A model generated the notes under the pieces. It saw only the letters and a list, made by a program, of their open reading frames with translations, made no database searches and was not told the DNA's origin. DNA of 35,895 bases from Gammaproteobacteria bacterium (lineage in GTDB: Bacteria > Pseudomonadota > Gammaproteobacteria > GCA-001735895), in the NCBI GenBank assembly GCA_024232855.1, contig JAAEPH010000421.1, forward strand, positions 1 to 35,895, in the 5' to 3' direction. Shown here one piece after another: positions 9,325 to 18,007 of the stretch. A program made the translations under genes and the position numbers. Each line of letters starts with the position of its first letter. The first letter of the stretch is position 1.

Positions 9325-9421
9325 TTCAAGATACCGGGTTTGTGAATTCAAAGAACAAGCGAGGCCCCGTCATCCTGGTAAGCGATGCGGGCTAACCCCC
9401 GTATCTCGCCGTTTTATGTAA

Positions 9422-10285
9422 ATGCTGTCAATATCGTCCGCTTTGTTCGAAAATACGCGCATGGAAGCCAGCGTAATCGAAAGTCTTGTCCGCGAACGCG
9501 AAGCCATTCTGCGCCTCGGTTCCTTCGGTGCAATTTTCGTCGTCATGCTGCTGTGGGAACTGCACGCCCCGAAACGCGTCCTGAGTGTTTCGAAATGGCA
9601 GCGCTGGAGCGCTAACATCGGGCTGCTGATATTGAACAGCATCGTGTTACGACTGTTGTTTCCGGCAGCGACGATCGGCATCGCCTACTCGGCCGGCATG
9701 GCCGGTTGGGGTCTTTTCAACCACGTCGACCTGCCTTACTGGCTTGAGGTATTGCTCGCGGTGCTGTTGCTCGATCTCGCTATTTACCTGCAACATTTGC
9801 TGATGCACCGGGTGAAGGTGTTGTGGCGGCTGCACCGCGTCCACCATGCCGACCTCGATATCGATCTGACCACCGGTTCACGCTTTCACACGATTGAAAT
9901 CATCTTTTCCATGCTGATCAAGTGGTGCGTGATTTTACTGCTGGGACCGGCACTACTCGCGGCGCTGATCTTCGAGATTCTGCTGAACGGCATGGCGGTG
10001 TTCAATCACGCCAATGTGTGCTTGCCGGCCGGGACCGACCGCTGGATTCGCAAGCTACTGGTAACCCCGGACATGCACCGCGTGCACCATTCGATCCTGT
10101 TAGCCGAAACCAACAGCAACTACGGCTTCAACCTGTCGATCTGGGATCGAATCTTCGGTACCTATATTGGCCAGCCCGCAAAAGGCCACGATGGCATGAG
10201 CATCGGTATTCCCGGGTTTCGCGATGCCCGCCAGGTCGACAGGATTCCGGGGATGCTGGCGCTACCCTTTGTCAACAAGCCGTGA
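9422..10285 (+). CDS. Sterol desaturase / fatty acid hydroxylase family membrane di-iron enzyme
   Basis: 287 residues with several hydrophobic helices and the three histidine clusters of the family: HLLMH, HRVHH, and a later HRVHH near the C-terminus (TPDMHRVHH). These bind a non-haem di-iron centre that hydroxylates or desaturates a lipid; the substrate cannot be told from sequence. A second possible start, Met14 (9461), also lacks a clear ribosome site. The stop codon overlaps the GTG start of rlmG (GTGA), so the two are translationally coupled. Confidence 0.88.
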   Translation: MLSISSALFENTRMEASVIESLVREREAILRLGSFGAIFVVMLLWELHAPKRVLSVSKWQRWSANIGLLILNSIVLRLLFPAATIGIAYSAGMAGWGLFNHVDLPYWLEVLLAVLLLDLAIYLQHLLMHRVKVLWRLHRVHHADLDIDLTTGSRFHTIEIIFSMLIKWCVILLLGPALLAALIFEILLNGMAVFNHANVCLPAGTDRWIRKLLVTPDMHRVHHSILLAETNSNYGFNLSIWDRIFGTYIGQPAKGHDGMSIGIPGFRDARQVDRIPGMLALPFVNKP

Positions 10286-11436
10286 CCGGACTGCTGTCGA
10301 TCGATGAGCACAAGCTGCTGGTGGTCCCCCAGGGTGAATTTTCGCTGAAGCGGAATCCGCACGACGAGCGCCTGCAGGCCTGGGATGCGGCCGATGAATT
10401 CCTGCTGAATCACGCTGACGAAACCCGCCTGCTGTCGGGTCGTGGCCGCGTATTGATACTGAATGATGCTTTCGGCGCACTCGCGGTGGCGCTGGCGAGT
10501 CACAGGCTGTACTCGTGGAGCGATTCATTCCTCGCGCAAAAGGCTTTGCGTGACAACCTGCTGGCAAACGGTTACCCGGTTGACCAGGTCAGGACTAATT
10601 CGACGATCGAGTTCCCGACTACCGCTGTCGATTCCGTGCTGATCAAGATTCCAAAGACACTGGCCCTGCTGGAGCATCAGCTGTATGCGCTGCGCGCACT
10701 ATTGCATCACGATTCACGCGTCGTTGCCGCCGGCATGGCGCGTAACATCCATAGTTCCACGCTAAACCTTTTCGAAACCATTCTTGGTCCGACGGCGACG
10801 ACACGCGCTTTCAAAAAGAGTCGCCTGATCCTGGTTGAGCGCGATCAGTCGATTAATGAGGGCCAGAGTCGATTCCCCGATAGCTATGAGCTGCATGTGG
10901 AGCGTGATTATCGAATTGTCAACCATGCCAGTCTGTTCAGTCGCGACAGGCTCGATTCCGGCAGCCGATTTCTGCTGGAGCATATGCCCGTGGGTGAACA
11001 ATACAGCCGAATCGTCGACCTGGGTTGTGGTAACGGCGTGCTCGGGCTGATCGCGGCCGCATTGAACCCCGGCTCGACCCTGTTGTTCTGTGATGAGTCT
11101 TATATGGCGGTAGCCAGTGCGCGCGAAAACTATCATAACGCGTTTGCCATAAGGCGTGAGGCCGAGTTTCGGGTATGCGACTGCCTGCAGGGAATTGACA
11201 GTGAAAGCCGTGACCTGGTTTTGATCAACCCACCCTTCCACCAGCAGCACAGCATCGGTGACAACATCGCATGGCAGATGTTCAAGGACGCCCGCCGGGT
11301 ACTGCGCAAGGGCGGTGAACTGCGCATCGTCGGCAATCGCCATCTCGCCTACCACGCCAGGCTCAAAAAGCTGTTCGGCAACTGCACTACCATCGCCGCC
11401 AACAAAAAGTTCGTAATCCTCGACGCCATCCGCTAA
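10282..11436 (+). CDS. rlmG: 23S rRNA (guanine-N2)-methyltransferase RlmG
   Basis: 384 residues from the GTG at 10282, close to the 378 of E. coli RlmG, which methylates G1835 of 23S rRNA. It has the family's two-part layout: an inactive N-terminal methyltransferase-like domain (VLILNDAFGAL, IKIPKTLALLEHQL) and a C-terminal SAM domain with motif I VDLGCGNGVLGL and catalytic NPPF (about residue 316). The ORF track starts this frame at 9922, inside the hydroxylase gene, where the extra N-terminus is a shadow. The GTGA overlap fixes the likely start. Confidence 0.9.
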   Translation: MTGLLSIDEHKLLVVPQGEFSLKRNPHDERLQAWDAADEFLLNHADETRLLSGRGRVLILNDAFGALAVALASHRLYSWSDSFLAQKALRDNLLANGYPVDQVRTNSTIEFPTTAVDSVLIKIPKTLALLEHQLYALRALLHHDSRVVAAGMARNIHSSTLNLFETILGPTATTRAFKKSRLILVERDQSINEGQSRFPDSYELHVERDYRIVNHASLFSRDRLDSGSRFLLEHMPVGEQYSRIVDLGCGNGVLGLIAAALNPGSTLLFCDESYMAVASARENYHNAFAIRREAEFRVCDCLQGIDSESRDLVLINPPFHQQHSIGDNIAWQMFKDARRVLRKGGELRIVGNRHLAYHARLKKLFGNCTTIAANKKFVILDAIR

Positions 11437-11462
11437 GCCTCATCTTTGTATCAAGTAATTAT

Positions 11463-11562
11463 TTCTCGCAGAGGCGCGATGATCGCAAAAGCCGCGGAGG
11501 TTTTGAGTGCTTTCGCCTTCACAAACTTCGCGCTCCTGGCGCTCACTGCGCCTCCGCGAGAA
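11463..11562. repeat. GAGGCGC-type palindromic repeat, copy A
   Basis: Begins TTCTCGCAGAGGCGC and ends GCGCCTCCGCGAGAA, so the termini are inverted repeats around a less conserved centre. The same termini occur at 21592, 21742 and, as a half unit, 35707. Repeats of this wording are common between genes in several bacterial groups. It separates rlmG from the convergent DUF2207 remnant. Confidence 0.7.
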
Positions 11563-11592
11563 ACGTGTCGGGACGATGCCTGGATGTGTTTG

Positions 11593-11884
11593 TTACCAGC
11601 CACCGCCACCGCCCCCGCCGCCACCGCCGGAGGAGCCGCCCGATAAACCCGAGGACGAACCGGGCGCCACCGACGAGGCTGCAATCGCCGAGTTGAAGGA
11701 ATTCGCCAGCGCGTTCGAAAAATGGCGGCTGGAGTGGCTGTGCGAGTGATACCATCGAGGATGCGAGTAAGTCCGTTCAACCGCTCCGGCGGCTATGGCG
11801 CGGTCCGGTTTCGCGGTCCACTCGTTCTCGAGGTCGAGCGCGATAGCGTAGGGCAGCCAGGTTTCATAGATATCGCTGCTGAAG
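11593..11884 (-). pseudogene. 3' remnant of a DUF2207 membrane-protein gene
   Basis: Reading from 11883 to the TAA at 11593-11595 gives about 96 codons with no start. It includes ETWLPYAIALDLENEW and ends in the tail SGGSSGGGGGGGGGW. This matches the C-terminal end of DUF2207 proteins, which usually sit next to lemA. All the N-terminal and membrane parts are missing. The frame joins the lemA remnant out of frame near 11884-11895, so a deletion removed the 3' half of lemA and most of this gene. It is absent from the ORF track because it has no start codon. Confidence 0.8.
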
Positions 11885-12122
11885 CGCGGCGCGCCCTGCT
11901 GCGCAAAGCGGTGACATGCTCCAGGGTTGCCTTTTCAAAAGCCGAGTACTGCCTGACCGCATCGATCAGTTTTGGAATCAGGTCGTGGCGACGCTTGAGT
12001 TGTACGCCGATGTCGCTCCATCCGGCGCGGGTCATCTGGCGGTCACGCACCAGCCGGTTGTAGATAACGATCGCGTAAACCAGCGTTGCTGCCAGGAGCA
12101 CAATGACCAGCCACTCGATCAT
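11885..12122 (-). pseudogene. lemA: 5' remnant of lemA
   Basis: Starts MIEWLVIVLLAATLVYAIVI, an N-terminal membrane helix, followed by RAGWSDIGVQLKRRHDLIPKL and EHVTALRSRA, typical of the LemA family. Homology stops after about 80 residues, where a full protein needs about 190. The ORF track carries the frame on to 11793, but those last ~30 residues are the wrong frame of the DUF2207 remnant. It is therefore a broken gene, though the N-terminal piece could still be made. The start ATG overlaps the stop of the small upstream ORF. Confidence 0.85.
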
Positions 12123-12211
12123 GATTTTTTACTTTTGCGTCTGACCTCGCAGTAGCCGAGCTCCTCGAGCAGGTCGGTGATGTGGGTCGCGAAATCCCGC
12201 GCTTCGACCAC
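12119..12211 (-). CDS. 30-residue ORF between the L,D-transpeptidase and lemA
   Basis: Reads VVEARDFATHITDLLEELGY and on to a lysine-rich end, KSKKS. The GTG start shares one base with the transpeptidase stop (TAGTG), and its TGA overlaps the lemA start (ATGA). The coupling with lemA suggests the genuine 3' end of a gene. The coupling upstream may be chance, and the ORF may be the tail of a larger deleted gene. I do not recognise the protein. Too short for the ORF track. Confidence 0.3.
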   Translation of the reverse strand: MVEARDFATHITDLLEELGYCEVRRKSKKS

Positions 12212-13416
12212 TAGTTTTCTACGACGATGATACCGGGAATCGGGAAACTGCGCTCACCCTCGTACACGATCTGCCACTGCTGGCCGGTGTTGCGCCAGTA
12301 GAGCTCCTTGGGTGAGTCAACCCTCAGGTTGTTGCTGCGATAATTTTGCTCGAACTGCATCAACATCAGATTGTCTTCACCGGGATAGTTGAATATGTTG
12401 AGCTTGCTGTACTCGATTTCGATCCAGGTTTTTTTGCCGTTTACCCAACGCTTGTGGCGGTCCCAGCGCTTGAAGTTGCGGCCGTAGGCGTCCAGTTCGG
12501 TGCGTGAATAGTGGCGGCTGTATTTTTCGTGATCGAGGCTTTCCCAGTCAATAATCCAGCTCGACAGCAATTGCATGACCTGTTGCCGTTTTGTCAGCCA
12601 TTGTTCCCGGCTGATCCAGTTGACCTGCTCCGTGACGATGACCGGGGTAAAGATTTCAGGTTCGATGTAGTTGCCGATGTCGACGAAGTCAGGATTGCTG
12701 ACGACGATGCAGCCATCGCTCGCCCAGGGTGAACGATTATAGGTGTAAGACGGCGTTCCATGCAGCCAGATACCGCTACCGGTGCGCTTATTGCGTTTAT
12801 CCCAGGCGTTCGGGTAGTTGATTGGAAATGCGCCTTCGCCATACAGGTCGGGCAGCTCCTGGCCGTCGATGTAGCGGTTAACGTGATAGACGCCGATCGG
12901 GGTTTTCTGGTCACCGCGTTTTTCCTTACCGTAGCCTTTCAGCCCGATGGTAATGAAATAATCGGTTTCGAGTTGCAGGTTGCCGCCCTCGTTTCGGTAG
13001 ACGTAAACGCGTGAATTGTGTTGATCGACGAGAATGACCCAGGGTTGATCCTCGGCGAGGAAGAGGATGTTCTCGGGATATCGGTTTTGATGCGCCAGGC
13101 TGCTGTCGTGTTGCCAGCGTTGCTGAATTTCGTAGCGAAAATCGCTTATCGCACGATCCGCTTCGATCCCGGAACCAATTTCGGTCAGCGGCTCCGCCTT
13201 GGCCAGCAGCAGGTCGGCATAGAGCATGTGCCCCAGGCGACTGTGCGGATACTGCCGGATCAGGTCGCGGGTGCTGTTCAGCGCCTGCTCATGATTCAGG
13301 CTTTGAATGTCCTTGATGGTTTCGAGCAGGCTTTGTTCGTACTGGTCGCCGGGTGCTTCGGCGGCGATCGAAGCGGTCGACAGCAGCAATAGCAAAATGG
13401 TAGAAATGCGCGTCAT
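12211..13416 (-). CDS. L,D-transpeptidase (YkuD) with C-terminal Cds6/NTF2-like domain
   Basis: 401 residues from ATG 13416. A signal peptide (MTRISTILLLLLSTASIAA) leads into a helical region. The YkuD domain follows with the catalytic segment running from HGTPSYTYNRSPW to SDGC; the nucleophile is Cys236. The C-terminal ~110 residues (from about WIIDWES) are NTF2-like, as in Cds6-type L,D-transpeptidases. Expected role: periplasmic 3-3 crosslinking of peptidoglycan, lipoprotein anchoring, or hydrolysis of such links. The ORF track starts 12 codons earlier, but ATG 13416 overlaps the stop of the TPR gene (ATGA) and leads straight into the signal peptide, so it is preferred. Confidence 0.9.
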   Translation of the reverse strand: MTRISTILLLLLSTASIAAEAPGDQYEQSLLETIKDIQSLNHEQALNSTRDLIRQYPHSRLGHMLYADLLLAKAEPLTEIGSGIEADRAISDFRYEIQQRWQHDSSLAHQNRYPENILFLAEDQPWVILVDQHNSRVYVYRNEGGNLQLETDYFITIGLKGYGKEKRGDQKTPIGVYHVNRYIDGQELPDLYGEGAFPINYPNAWDKRNKRTGSGIWLHGTPSYTYNRSPWASDGCIVVSNPDFVDIGNYIEPEIFTPVIVTEQVNWISREQWLTKRQQVMQLLSSWIIDWESLDHEKYSRHYSRTELDAYGRNFKRWDRHKRWVNGKKTWIEIEYSKLNIFNYPGEDNLMLMQFEQNYRSNNLRVDSPKELYWRNTGQQWQIVYEGERSFPIPGIIVVEN

Positions 13417-14366
13417 AACACGGATAATACCCGCTCTGCCGCGATTTTCCATTGTGAACCGACGCGGTTGAAGTCAAGCCGCTTGACCACGCGGTCGCTG
13501 TAACCCGGTGAGCTGAAAGCCTGGGTGAAATCGACCGTGGCCCGATTTGCGCCGCGTTGCCTGACCTTGAACTCGCCGACTTCTACATTGATATCGCCGG
13601 GACGCAAGATGCGTTTCTGCCGGTGTTTGACCCATTGCTCATGCGTTTTGAATTTGTCATGGTAGCCGCTGGCATAGGATGCCCGGTAGGTATCGAAGTC
13701 TTTGCTGCTCCAGGCCTGTGCCCAGTTGCGGACTTTTTCGATTAGCAGAGTGCCCTCGTTTGCGGCGTTGACCACGGTTTGCGTATCATTGCCTGTCGTC
13801 GCAACTGGCTTGGGCGCCGGCTGCGCCTTGCTTGCGATCTGCTGCAACGGCCCGGCTTGTGGCGCTATTGAATCGAGCCCGGTGATGGCGGTAAGTTTAA
13901 TTTCGTGATTGTACTTCGCCGGTTCGCTGGACTCGCTTACCGCGCGTCGATAGGCTTCGCTGGCGATGCCCTTGTAGACCCGGCTCAGATTGGTGTAGGC
14001 GGTCGCATAGCTGCTGTGGGTATTGATGGCTTCGACCAGCAATTGACTGGCACGATCATAATCGCCCTGCTCCAGGTAAATCATCGCCAGGTTGTTACGC
14101 GGCTCGGGCAGGGACGGGTGATCTTGTATCAGGTCCTGGTAAAGCGAAATCGCCTTGTCGGTTTTGGCGATCATCTGGTAGGCATAGGCGGTCAGGAAAC
14201 GCGCGCGCGCCTCGGTCGGATCCTGCTGGAGAATGTCATTGCCTTCGAGTGCCGCCTGGACGTACTTTTCTTGCTCGATAAAAAGCTGTAACTGCTGAGT
14301 CGAAACCGCGGCTAGCGCGGTGCCCGGGAGCAGGAGGCAAAGTAAAACCAGCAGGTAGCGTCTCAT
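13413..14366 (-). CDS. Secreted TPR protein with C-terminal Cds6/NTF2-like domain
   Basis: 317 residues from ATG 14366 (MRRYLLVLLCLLLPGTALAA, a signal peptide). TPR-like helices occupy about 25-160 (for example PEPRNNLAMIYLEQGDYDRA), followed by a proline/alanine-rich linker. A C-terminal domain (about 205-317, VRNWAQAWSSKDFDTYRASY) resembles the last domain of the downstream L,D-transpeptidase. Shared domain, shared export and the ATGA overlap suggest the pair works together in the envelope. The ORF track starts at 14546, inside the divergent exonuclease gene, which is unlikely. Confidence 0.85.
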   Translation of the reverse strand: MRRYLLVLLCLLLPGTALAAVSTQQLQLFIEQEKYVQAALEGNDILQQDPTEARARFLTAYAYQMIAKTDKAISLYQDLIQDHPSLPEPRNNLAMIYLEQGDYDRASQLLVEAINTHSSYATAYTNLSRVYKGIASEAYRRAVSESSEPAKYNHEIKLTAITGLDSIAPQAGPLQQIASKAQPAPKPVATTGNDTQTVVNAANEGTLLIEKVRNWAQAWSSKDFDTYRASYASGYHDKFKTHEQWVKHRQKRILRPGDINVEVGEFKVRQRGANRATVDFTQAFSSPGYSDRVVKRLDFNRVGSQWKIAAERVLSVL

Positions 14367-14454
14367 CTGGGGGGATAAAGCTGGAAAAGTTGTCAGGATT
14401 ATAGCAAACACCGTTGTAAAATATGCATTCCTTATCAAGTAGATAGCGATTCCC

Positions 14455-15345
14455 GTGCATTTGTTCCTGGTTGATTCCAGTATCTTCATATTCCGTGCCT
14501 GGTATGGTTCCGAGTGCGAGCGCGTCAACCTCGAGCAACAGCCCAACCAGGCGTTTACCGGGTTTACCGATTTCGTATATCGGTTGTTAACCGAGCAGGC
14601 GCCGCGTCAGCTGGTTTTCGCCTTCGACGAAAGCCGGTCGAGTTCCGCGCGCAAGTCGATTTACGCCGATTACAAGGCTAATCGCAGTCCCGCTCCGCGG
14701 GATCTGAAGCGCCAGTTCGCGTGGTGCCGGCAATGGCTCGAAGCGCTCGGGATCAGCTGTGTCAGCAGCAGTCAATGGGAAGCCGATGACCTCATCGGAT
14801 CATTGCGCCGTTATCACGCTTCGGCGCAGTTACCGGCCGTCATTTTGACGGCGGACAAGGATCTTGCGCAATTGATAGGTGAGCACGACCTGTGGTGGTC
14901 ATATCTTGACAACATCAGGCTCGATTATCGGGCGGTGTGCCGCAAGTTCGGCGTCCGTCCGCAACAGATCGCGGAACAGTTGGCGCTGACCGGGGACAAG
15001 GTCGATAACATCCCCGGAATACCGGAAATAGGGCGCAAGACCGCCGCCCGCCTGCTCGGCAAATACGATACACTGGAAAATCTGCGGAATCACCTGGACG
15101 AGGTCGGCACAATGAAATTTCGCTATGCCGCGTCGGTGCAGCGTTCGCTGATCGAGCACCAGGCGTTGCTCGATATCGGCCTGCAGCTGACGCGCATCAA
15201 TTGCGAAATCGAGGAGATGCGGCAGGTCGAGGTTACGCGCCGGGCGGCGCAAGCCGATGTACTGGAAGTCATGATGCGCGAGCAGGTCTTCGAGGCGCCG
15301 CGTCTCGAGCGCTGGCGTAGTTATCTCGCCGGTCCCCTGAGTTGA
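14455..15345 (+). CDS. 5'-3' exonuclease (Xni/ExoIX-like, PolA N-terminal type)
   Basis: 296 residues from GTG 14455. It carries the acidic metal-binding motifs DSSIF, FDESRSS, EADDLIG and TADKDLAQL, then the helix-3-turn-helix region GDKVDNIPGIPEIGRKTA. It is a free-standing flap-endonuclease-type nuclease like E. coli Xni. E. coli Xni has lost some of the metal-binding acids, but here DKDLAQL and EADD look intact, closer to the PolA nuclease domain, so I leave the symbol empty. Likely role: flap removal or repair. It is followed after 15 bp by rluE. Confidence 0.88.
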   Translation: MHLFLVDSSIFIFRAWYGSECERVNLEQQPNQAFTGFTDFVYRLLTEQAPRQLVFAFDESRSSSARKSIYADYKANRSPAPRDLKRQFAWCRQWLEALGISCVSSSQWEADDLIGSLRRYHASAQLPAVILTADKDLAQLIGEHDLWWSYLDNIRLDYRAVCRKFGVRPQQIAEQLALTGDKVDNIPGIPEIGRKTAARLLGKYDTLENLRNHLDEVGTMKFRYAASVQRSLIEHQALLDIGLQLTRINCEIEEMRQVEVTRRAAQADVLEVMMREQVFEAPRLERWRSYLAGPLS

Positions 15346-15360
15346 TGAGGGATTGACGCG

Positions 15361-15897
15361 ATGACCTGCAGCCTGCTGTTCAACAAGCCTTTCCAGGTGC
15401 TGAGCCAGTTTTCGCCGATGGCTGGAAAGCGTACGCTGGCCGACTACATAGATATCCCCGGCGTTTATGCCGCGGGCCGGCTCGACTATGACAGCGAGGG
15501 GCTGATGCTGTTGACCGATGATGGCGCGCTGCAGGCGCGCATCGCAAATCCACGTTACCGGCGGACCAAAACATACCTCGCCCAGGTCGAGGGCATTGCC
15601 GATGATCACGCCCTGCGCAAGCTCTCGAGCGGGGTAGTGCTGAAGGATGGAACGACCCGGCGCGCCGCTGTCGAAGCGGTCGACGAACCCGGCTGGCTGT
15701 GGCCGCGGTGTCCGCCGATACGCGAGCGCCGCAACATTCCAACGCAGTGGTTGCGGCTGGAAATTTCGGAAGGCCGTAACCGCCAGGTGCGGCGTATGAC
15801 CGCGGCCGTTGGGCATCCCACCCTGCGCCTGCTGCGCATCGGAATCGGCGGCTGGTCGATCGATGGCCTGGCGCCGGGCGAGTACCGCCTGCTGTGA
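15361..15897 (+). CDS. rluE: 23S rRNA pseudouridine synthase RluE
   Basis: 178 residues of the RsuA family, without an S4 domain, as in E. coli RluE, which makes pseudouridine 2457 in 23S rRNA. The catalytic motif [11 protein letters not shown] carries Asp42. RluE-like stretches include [25 protein letters not shown] and [19 protein letters not shown]. The start has a GAGG-type ribosome site. The stop overlaps the GTG start of the next gene (GTGA). Confidence 0.93.
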   Translation: MTCSLLFNKPFQVLSQFSPMAGKRTLADYIDIPGVYAAGRLDYDSEGLMLLTDDGALQARIANPRYRRTKTYLAQVEGIADDHALRKLSSGVVLKDGTTRRAAVEAVDEPGWLWPRCPPIRERRNIPTQWLRLEISEGRNRQVRRMTAAVGHPTLRLLRIGIGGWSIDGLAPGEYRLL

Positions 15898-16772
15898 TTG
15901 ACTGGACGCCACTGGCGGCGAAGCTGGCAGCACAGCTGCAGATACCGTTGCATGAGGTGCGCGCTGCGCCGATACCGGGGGGCAATATCAATCGCGCTTT
16001 CAGGCTCGAATTCGGCGCCGCGCGGTTTTTCGTCAAGCTCAATCGTATCGAACGGCTGTCGATGTTCGTCGCCGAAGAAGCCGGTCTCGCCGCCATCCGC
16101 CGCAGCCGCACGATCAGGGTTCCCGAAGTCTACCTGACCGGTGACGAGGGAGATCATGCCTGTATCGTCATGGAACACATCGATCTGGCGGGCGCCCCGG
16201 ATCGCGATCTACTGGCACGGCAGCTGGCGGCGATGCACGGCTGTTTCCACGATCGCTTCGGGTTTGATTGCGACAACACCATCGGAAGCACGCCCCAGAT
16301 CAACGCGTTTACCGACGACTGGATCGAATTCTGGCGTCAACATCGGCTCGGGTATCAATTGAGGCTGGCGCGGCAAAACGGTTGCGATTCCCGCCTGATC
16401 GACAGCGGCAATCGACTCGCCGAAAACCTGGCGCCATTGTTTGACGGTTATCGACCGCGGCCATCGTTGTTGCATGGTGATCTCTGGAGCGGCAACCAGG
16501 GGGCTGATGACGCGGGTAACCCCGTCATTTTCGATCCGGCCTGTTACTTCGGTGACCACCAGGCGGACCTCGCGATGATGGAATTGTTCGGGCATCCGGG
16601 TGAGCGTTTCTTCGCGGTCTACCATGAACACTTTCCAATCGACGACGGCTACCCGCTGCGGCGCGACCTCTACAACCTGTATCACCTGCTCAACCATGCC
16701 AACCTCTTCGGCGGCAGCTACGCCGCCCAGTCACAACGCCTCATCGACCACCTCCTCGCCCAACTCCACTAA
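15894..16772 (+). CDS. Fructosamine-3-kinase family protein
   Basis: 292 residues with the aminoglycoside-phosphotransferase-like fold of the FN3K family: a nucleotide-binding GGNINRAF, ion-pair lysine in FFVKLNR, catalytic loop HGDLWSGN (from about residue 194), and metal-binding [16 protein letters not shown]. Family members phosphorylate ketosamines (glycated amines) so that they break down spontaneously, a protein-deglycation repair; the bacterial substrates are less sure. The start is GTG, overlapping the rluE stop. Confidence 0.92.
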   Translation: MIDWTPLAAKLAAQLQIPLHEVRAAPIPGGNINRAFRLEFGAARFFVKLNRIERLSMFVAEEAGLAAIRRSRTIRVPEVYLTGDEGDHACIVMEHIDLAGAPDRDLLARQLAAMHGCFHDRFGFDCDNTIGSTPQINAFTDDWIEFWRQHRLGYQLRLARQNGCDSRLIDSGNRLAENLAPLFDGYRPRPSLLHGDLWSGNQGADDAGNPVIFDPACYFGDHQADLAMMELFGHPGERFFAVYHEHFPIDDGYPLRRDLYNLYHLLNHANLFGGSYAAQSQRLIDHLLAQLH

Positions 16773-16849
16773 CCCCCACATCGCCTCCCCCGATTGCTTG
16801 CCTCTACAGTGATCGCTTGGTCGAGAACTCGAAGCCCCGATAACAAAAA

Positions 16850-16865
16850 TTGAGAACACTCTCAA
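16850..16865. terminator. Small hairpin with T-run on the minus strand
   Basis: TTGAGA-ACAC-TCTCAA is a perfect 6-bp stem. On the minus strand it is followed by TTTTT, the layout of a weak intrinsic terminator, but no minus-strand gene is seen upstream of it. It may be incidental. Confidence 0.3.
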
Positions 16866-16877
16866 GGCGTGGACGTT

Positions 16878-16965
16878 GGGAAACCTTTTGCGGGGTATGA
16901 GCGACAGGGACGTCGCGACTAAGCCTACATGGATGTACTTGCGGCGTCCCCGCAGAAGGTTTCCC
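16878..16965. repeat. 88-bp palindromic element with internal hairpins
   Basis: The 18-bp ends GGGAAACCTTTTGCGGGG and CCCCGCAGAAGGTTTCCC are inverted repeats with one mismatch. Inside are two further hairpins: GCGAC-AGGGAC-GTCGC and TACAT-GG-ATGTA. The first shares a 17-base word with the repeat at 3902-3921. It lies in the 387-bp gap before the ABC transporter operon. Apart from this and the hairpin at 16850 I see no gene there. Confidence 0.7.
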
Positions 16966-17159
16966 GGCGGCCGCGCCATCGAAGGGAGATTTAAAGTGTG
17001 GCGCCATTGCAGGATTCCGGCTAAGTGGGCCGCATGCGGATGGGGAGAATGAGAAGCGGCGAATGGGTTTCGGTAGTGCTTCGAGCGCTGAAATAGTGTT
17101 AACATGCTGCGAATAACTAGAAAGCGTCGCGCAATGCGATATACCCGGAGGGGAACTGA

Positions 17160-17945
17160 ATGAGCGATTCAACCGGTGAAGAGGCGGCACTGGAAGTCGT
17201 CGACCTGCATAAAAGCTTCGGCAATGTCGAAGTCATTCGTGGCGCTTCGCTGAGCGCACACAAAGGCGATGTGATTTCAATCCTGGGCGCTTCGGGGTCC
17301 GGCAAGAGTACCTTTCTGCGTTGTATCAACCTGCTCGAAATCCCGACCTCGGGCGACGTCTATGTCGCCGGCGAGAAAATCCGCATGAAAAGCGGCGGCG
17401 CCAGCGGTAACGTGCCCGAGGATATCCATCAGGTCGAACGCCTGCGCGCGCGCCTCGGCATGGTGTTTCAAAGCTTCAACCTGTGGTCGCACATGACGGT
17501 TATCGAAAATGTCATCGAGGCCCCGGTGCACGTGCTCAAGGTGCCCAAGGCCGAAGCCATCGAGGCGGCGGAAGCGCTGCTGCACAAGGTAGGCATCCAC
17601 GATCGCAAGGATTATTACCCGGCCCAGCTGTCCGGCGGACAGCAACAACGCGTCGCCATCGCACGCGGCCTGGCCATGAATCCCGCGGTCATGCTGTTCG
17701 ATGAACCGACCTCCGCGCTCGACCCCGAACTGGTCGGCGAGGTGCTCAAGGTCATGCGCGATCTCGCCGAGGAAGGGCGCACCATGCTCGTGGTGACCCA
17801 CGAGATGGGTTTTGCCCGTGACGTCTCCTCCAGCGTCGTTTTCCTGCACGAGGGTAAAGTCGAGGAACAGGGTGAACCCCGGCAGATGTTCAACGATCCG
17901 AATTCGGATCGTTTTCGTCAGTTTCTGTCGAGGACGATGCAGTAG
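17160..17945 (+). CDS. Polar amino acid ABC transporter ATP-binding protein (HisP/OccP type)
   Basis: 261 residues. Walker A GASGSGKST (about 43), Q-loop VFQSFNLW, signature LSGGQQQR (about 157), Walker B VMLFDEP, and the H-loop in VVTHEMGFARDV, a stretch typical of HisP/GlnQ/ArtP-type ATPases. It powers uptake through the two permeases encoded downstream. A strong ribosome site GGAGGGG precedes the ATG. First gene of an apparent operon that runs to 21578. Confidence 0.94.
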   Translation: MSDSTGEEAALEVVDLHKSFGNVEVIRGASLSAHKGDVISILGASGSGKSTFLRCINLLEIPTSGDVYVAGEKIRMKSGGASGNVPEDIHQVERLRARLGMVFQSFNLWSHMTVIENVIEAPVHVLKVPKAEAIEAAEALLHKVGIHDRKDYYPAQLSGGQQQRVAIARGLAMNPAVMLFDEPTSALDPELVGEVLKVMRDLAEEGRTMLVVTHEMGFARDVSSSVVFLHEGKVEEQGEPRQMFNDPNSDRFRQFLSRTMQ

Positions 17946-18007
17946 TCGCCCTGCGTTACTATTCAGGGCACAGAAAAATCTCAATCAAACACAACCAAGA
18001 TGAGGAA

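Noticed and set aside
9922-10281. N-terminal extension of the 504-aa ORF ending at 11436
   Set aside because: It lies inside the hydroxylase gene in another frame; RlmG similarity begins after the GTG at 10282.
14367-14546. 60-residue N-terminal extension of the TPR protein
   Set aside because: It overlaps the divergent exonuclease gene, and the signal peptide begins at the later ATG 14366.
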